In this document: positions 60,689 to 64,000 of the stretch, one piece after another | How the letters are laid out: each line of letters starts with the position of its first letter | Numbering within the stretch: the stretch's first letter is position 1 | From: Demequinaceae bacterium | GTDB lineage: Bacteria > Actinomycetota > Actinomycetes > Actinomycetales > Demequinaceae | Direction of reading: 5' to 3' | Assembly (NCBI GenBank): GCA_016933155.1 | Contig: JAFGBM010000004.1 | Location: 124,001 to 188,000, forward strand | DNA length: 64,000 nt | The notes under the pieces: model-generated | Told to the model about the DNA's origin: nothing | The model's database searches: none | What the model saw: only the letters and a program-made list of their open reading frames with translations | Made by a program: the position numbers and the translations under genes

Positions 60689-61177
60689 CTAGACCAGTTC
60701 GCGGAGCACCCCGGTGTGGACGTCGAAGACGAAGCCCCGCACTTGGTCGCGCCGGGGGAGGAACGGGCTGGTCCGAACGCGCTCCATCGACTGGCGGAGA
60801 TCCACGTCGAGGTCGGTGAAAGATTCGGGGGACCACGACGGCTTCTGTCCCGTGTCGGCCAGCAGTTCTTCCCTCAGTCCGTCGTCGGTGTAGGTAAGGG
60901 CGCCGCAGTCGGTGTGATGGATGAGAACGACCTCCTCCGTTCCGAGTTTGCGTTGAGAGACAACAAGGGAGCGGATGACGTCGTCCGTGACCACGCCTCC
61001 GGCGTTCCGGATGATGTGGGCGTCGCCGATGTCGAGGCCGAGCATGGCGAAAACGTCCAGGCGCGAGTCCATACAGGCGACGACGGCGAGTTTCAGCCGG
61101 GGCGGCAGGGGTCGGTCCGGGGTGTAGGACGCGGCGTAGTCGCAGTTGCGTTTGGCGAGTTCATCGGCGATGCCCAT
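60689..61177 (-). CDS. Beta-carbonic anhydrase
   Basis: Interconverts CO2 and bicarbonate. 162 residues, short clade. Zinc ligands Cys35 (ACMDSR), His88 and Cys91 (HHTDC), with the Asp37/Arg39 dyad. Supplies bicarbonate for carboxylases. Convergent with dodecin, 32 bp apart. Confidence 0.94.
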   Translation of the reverse strand: MGIADELAKRNCDYAASYTPDRPLPPRLKLAVVACMDSRLDVFAMLGLDIGDAHIIRNAGGVVTDDVIRSLVVSQRKLGTEEVVLIHHTDCGALTYTDDGLREELLADTGQKPSWSPESFTDLDVDLRQSMERVRTSPFLPRRDQVRGFVFDVHTGVLRELV

Positions 61178-61385
61178 GGCAGGCTCCCTTCATCGGGTGT
61201 GTGCCCAGCCTAAGCGACGCCCGGCCAGGGGACATGCGCGGGATCTACGCCCCGATGAGGAAGACGTCGGCTGGCGAACCATCGTGCGGGATGCTGCGGG
61301 GCTCGCCCCGTTTGAGCGGGGATGTGCCAGGATCGAGTCAGGACGGCGAGGGTGCTCCGTCGGACGTGGGGAGGGAGGACTCCGA

Positions 61386-61601
61386 ATGGAATCTGAACGA
61401 TGCCTGATGTGCGAGCGCGAACTCGTCTTCGTATCTGACAGAGAGGCACTCCTCTGGGCCAGGATCCATGACCCGAGGGCGGACTCGTTCGCCCAAGTCT
61501 GCCCGGAGTGCGAGGGCTACTACTGTGCGAAGTGCGCAGCGGGGACGAGCAAAGCCTGCCCTGTGTGTGGGGCGACGGTCTACAACGCTGGCAACCCTTG
61601 A
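61386..61601 (+). CDS. Small zinc-ribbon protein
   Basis: 71 residues with four CxxC pairs (CLMC, CPEC, CAKC, CPVC), enough for two zinc sites. No DNA-binding or enzyme domain attached. GGAGGACTCCGA precedes ATG 61386; the longer upstream frame is unlikely. Function unknown. Confidence 0.75.
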   Translation: MESERCLMCERELVFVSDREALLWARIHDPRADSFAQVCPECEGYYCAKCAAGTSKACPVCGATVYNAGNP

Positions 61602-61738
61602 CATGATCGATGTCATGCTTGTGTTTCCAGCGGCGTCGTATCTGCCGCCGGGTCAATCTGAAACCGATCAGTCGTCCTGGTAATCTGGGACTTCGAAACG
61701 TTTCGAAACACTGGGCGAATCGTCGCAAGGAGGTCTCC

Positions 61739-62527
61739 ATGTCCCGCGTCTTCGTCACCGGCGCCGGCCAGGGAATCGGTGCCGAGACCGTCCTGCAACT
61801 CCGGGAGCTGGGACACGATGTGGTCGCGCATGCCCGGAGCGAGAAACGGGCAGAGCAGATCAAGGCCGCGCACGCCGTTCGCGCCCATCATGTGGGACTC
61901 GCGGGAGTCGTCGTGGGCGACCTCTCGACCATGGCCTCGACGAGGGAGCTTGCCGGCCAGGCGAACGCCCTCGGCCCGTATGACGCCATCATCCACAATG
62001 CCGGACTCGGCGGCGGCTCTGACAAGCGGAAGGAGAGCGCGGACGGGCTCGAACTCATCTTCCACACGAACGTCGTCAGCCCCTACATCCTCACCTGCCT
62101 GATGCCGGTTGCCCCGCGAATGGTCTACCTGACAAGCGGCCTGGAGGCCCAGGGCCGGTTGACGATGGACGACCTCCAGTGGAAGAAGCGGCCTTGGGAC
62201 GGGATGCAGGCCTACAGCGACTCCAAGCTCCACGACGTGATGCTGGCGTTCGAACTGGCAGCCCGGCACCCGGGGATCGTCGTGAACACCGTCGACCCCG
62301 GCTGGATCAAGACGAGCCTGGGTGGCCCTAATGCCCCCGATCCCCTCGATCTCGGTGCCGAAACCCAGGTCTGGTTGGTCACCAGCGACGACCCGATCGC
62401 CCTCACCTCCGGCCAGTACATCAAGCGTCGTGCCGTCCAGGTCCCGAACCCGGAGGCTCAGGATCCGGCCAAGCGCGCCGCCCTCGTCGACGAACTCGAG
62501 AGCCTCACCGGCCTGGTGCTTCCGTAA
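61739..62527 (+). CDS. Short-chain dehydrogenase/reductase
   Basis: A 262-residue Rossmann oxidoreductase. Cofactor motif TGAGQGIG at residues 7-14, HNAGLGGGSD and catalytic Tyr/Lys in YSDSK. The Ser of the triad is in YLTSGLE. PGWIKTSLGG follows. AAGGAGGTCTCC precedes ATG 61739. Substrate unknown. Confidence 0.9.
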   Translation: MSRVFVTGAGQGIGAETVLQLRELGHDVVAHARSEKRAEQIKAAHAVRAHHVGLAGVVVGDLSTMASTRELAGQANALGPYDAIIHNAGLGGGSDKRKESADGLELIFHTNVVSPYILTCLMPVAPRMVYLTSGLEAQGRLTMDDLQWKKRPWDGMQAYSDSKLHDVMLAFELAARHPGIVVNTVDPGWIKTSLGGPNAPDPLDLGAETQVWLVTSDDPIALTSGQYIKRRAVQVPNPEAQDPAKRAALVDELESLTGLVLP

Positions 62528-62551
62528 TCCGCGAGAGGGTGCCCGGCACGC

Positions 62552-62557
62552 TAGCCT
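62552..62557 (+). promoter_or_regulatory. Leaderless-type -10 box
   Basis: TAGCCT 6 nt before the ATG of galE. Confidence 0.5.
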
Positions 62558-62563
62558 CAATAC

Positions 62564-63535
62564 ATGACCTGGCTCGTGACCGGAGGCGCCGGATACATCG
62601 GCTCGCACGTCGTCCGGGCCTTTCGGGACGCCGGTTTCAAGGTCGCTGTCCTCGATGACCTCTCAACGGGGAGGGCCAGTTTCGTACCGGAGGGGATCCG
62701 CCTCGTTCACGCGACCCTGCTCGATGTCGAGGTCGTCCGGTCCGCGCTCACCGACCTTGACGTCACCGGGGTCGTCCACATTGCCGGATACAAGTATGCG
62801 GGGGAGTCCGTCCACCGGCCCCTGTACACCTGGCGTCAGAACGTGGGGGGAACCGGGGCGCTTCTGACCGCGATGGATGAGGCCGGAGTCGGCATGCTCG
62901 TCTATTCGGGCTCGGCGGGGGTGTACGGGACTCCGACGGTCGAGGTCGTCACCGAGGCGACTCCCGACGCTCCCGAATCCCCCTACGGGGAGTCCAAGCT
63001 CGCAGCTGAGATCCTCATCCGGGCCCAGGCAACCGCAACTGCGGATACCGACCACCCGCTCCAGCAGACCTCCCTCCGGTTCTTCAACGTCATCGGCTCC
63101 CACGGCGAGGTCTACGACGCGAGCCCCTTCAACCTTCTTCCCCGGGTCTTCACGGGGTTGCTCAAGGGCGAGGCCCCCGTCATCTTCGGCGACGACTATC
63201 CCACCCCGGACGGGACGTGCATCCGCGACTATATCTGCGCCTCCGATGTCGCCCTCGCCCACGTCGAGGCCGCACGCGCGATGGAGGCCGGACGGCCCCT
63301 CGAGCCCGTCTACAACCTCGGCTCGGGCACGGGGACGAGCGTCAAGGAGATGATGAACGCCATCATCGAGGTCACGGGCACTGATCTCCGGCCGGTCATC
63401 GGCCCCCGTCGGCCGGGTGACCCCGCTCGCATTGTCGCCGACGGAGCCCTGGCCGCCCGGGACCTCGGCTGGTCGATGCGCCACGCCCCCCGTGACATGG
63501 TCGCGAGCGCCTGGGCGGCGCACCCCAAGGGGTAG
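62564..63535 (+). CDS. galE: UDP-glucose 4-epimerase
   Basis: A 323-residue extended SDR interconverting UDP-glucose and UDP-galactose. NAD motif GGAGYIGSH (7-15), HIAGYKYAGESV, catalytic YGESK near residue 146, RFFNVIGS and RDYICASDVALAH. Followed after 10 bp by a GH1 gene, so both may serve galactoside use. Confidence 0.93.
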   Translation: MTWLVTGGAGYIGSHVVRAFRDAGFKVAVLDDLSTGRASFVPEGIRLVHATLLDVEVVRSALTDLDVTGVVHIAGYKYAGESVHRPLYTWRQNVGGTGALLTAMDEAGVGMLVYSGSAGVYGTPTVEVVTEATPDAPESPYGESKLAAEILIRAQATATADTDHPLQQTSLRFFNVIGSHGEVYDASPFNLLPRVFTGLLKGEAPVIFGDDYPTPDGTCIRDYICASDVALAHVEAARAMEAGRPLEPVYNLGSGTGTSVKEMMNAIIEVTGTDLRPVIGPRRPGDPARIVADGALAARDLGWSMRHAPRDMVASAWAAHPKG

Positions 63536-63538
63536 ATT
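63533..63538 (+). promoter_or_regulatory. Leaderless-type -10 box
   Basis: TAGATT 7 nt before the ATG of the GH1 gene; it overlaps the galE stop. Confidence 0.4.
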
Positions 63539-63545
63539 GCCTCCT

Positions 63546-64000
63546 ATGACGGCACCGGCTTCCGGGGACTCCACCACCCACGAGAAGTCGCCGTTCCCCC
63601 TTCCCGAAGGGTGGGTGTGGGGGGTCGCCGGTTCCGCCCATCAGACCGAAGGCAACAACGACGCCAACGACTGGTGGCGCTTTGAACACGAGGAGGGGAC
63701 TGGCGCGGTGGAACCCTCCGGGATCGCCTGCGACAGCTGGAACCGGTGGGAGGAGGATCTCGACCTTGTCAAGGGAGCGGGACTGGACAGTTACCGCACC
63801 TCGCTGGAGTGGAGCCGGATCGAGCCCGCCGAAGGCGAGTTCTCCGCCCCCGCACTGGCGCATTACCGTCGCATGCTTGAGGGAACGCGTCAGCGAGGCT
63901 TGACGGCTACCCTCGCCCTCCATCACTTCACCCTTCCGCTCTGGTTGGCCGATCAGGGGGGGTGGGAGTCTCCGCGGGCTGTCGAATTCTTCGCGCGCTA
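63546..64000 (+). CDS. GH1 beta-glucosidase/galactosidase, 5' part (runs off window)
   Basis: The first 151 residues of a GH1 hydrolase. WVWGVAGSAHQTEGNN is the substrate-binding opening of the family, followed by WEEDLDLVKGAGLDSYRTSLEWSRIEP and LHHFTLPLWLADQGGW. The acid/base NEP and nucleophile ENG motifs lie beyond the window edge. Starts 10 bp after galE. Confidence 0.93.
   Translation, partial: MTAPASGDSTTHEKSPFPLPEGWVWGVAGSAHQTEGNNDANDWWRFEHEEGTGAVEPSGIACDSWNRWEEDLDLVKGAGLDSYRTSLEWSRIEPAEGEFSAPALAHYRRMLEGTRQRGLTATLALHHFTLPLWLADQGGWESPRAVEFFAR

Overview
The window is one 64-kb stretch of a high-GC actinobacterial chromosome (class Actinomycetia). Evidence: dense high-GC coding, many GTG and TTG starts, frequent 1-14 bp gene overlaps, many leaderless-type promoters, a ppk-mutT1 pair as in mycobacteria, and a reduced tad locus whose order (HAD phosphatase, tadA, tadB/C, DUF4244, TadE, TadE-like) matches the mycobacterial one. 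An oxygen-sensitive class III ribonucleotide reductase points to a facultative or anaerobic lifestyle. I see no transposase, integrase, phage gene, CRISPR array or rRNA. There is one tRNA, tRNA-Lys(TTT).

Layout. 1-7117 (minus strand): 5' part of topA; nrdD-nrdG behind a promoter overlapped by a pair of NrdR boxes; a DUF3105 membrane protein behind a DtxR/IdeR-like iron box; and a sulfur operon (ArsR-rhodanese, DsrE-like, cysteine desulfurase). 7348-23489: the most striking part, five ECF sigma-factor genes each followed by a gene for a single-pass membrane protein with a short basic cytoplasmic N-terminus and a large, different extracytoplasmic domain. The second set has an extra membrane paralog (A2b). 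A compact tad pilus operon (12700-15551, minus), a HAD phosphatase and an SGNH hydrolase lie in the middle of this array. 23494-36782: acyltransferase, CASTOR/POLLUX-like channel, ABC exporter, ppk-mutT1, msrB, and a small membrane/lipoprotein operon containing one frameshifted gene. 36927-50546: tRNA-Lys, esterase, photolyase, two aldo-keto reductase paralogs flanking an accessory segment with a three-gene membrane/protease operon, a second acyltransferase, GH51, an ankyrin lipoprotein and GH5. 50696-64000: membrane proteins, DegV, a thioredoxin-DsbD fusion, VanZ, a Lys/Ala/Pro-rich protein, TrmO, the metY-metX-AraC methionine operon behind a leaderless mini-ORF, dodecin, carbonic anhydrase, a zinc-ribbon protein, an SDR, galE and the start of a GH1 beta-glucosidase.

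How parts may work together. Every sigma gene of the array, and the extra membrane paralog, is preceded by a related ECF-type promoter (roughly CAACG, 16-17 bp, CGT). This suggests autoregulated or cross-regulated sigma/membrane-sensor pairs. The same motif occurs as a perfect palindrome between the tad operon and the divergent HAD gene, so the array may control the pilus; this is inference from motif matching. A second window-wide regularity is a TAnnnT box exactly 6 nt before the start codon of many genes, which marks leaderless transcripts. One of these drives an 8-residue mini-ORF ending Met-Cys-Arg before metY, a likely ribosome-mediated attenuator of sulfur amino-acid synthesis.

Only one stretch longer than 300 bp lacks a full-length gene: the metY leader and divergent region at 59641-59952, described below.
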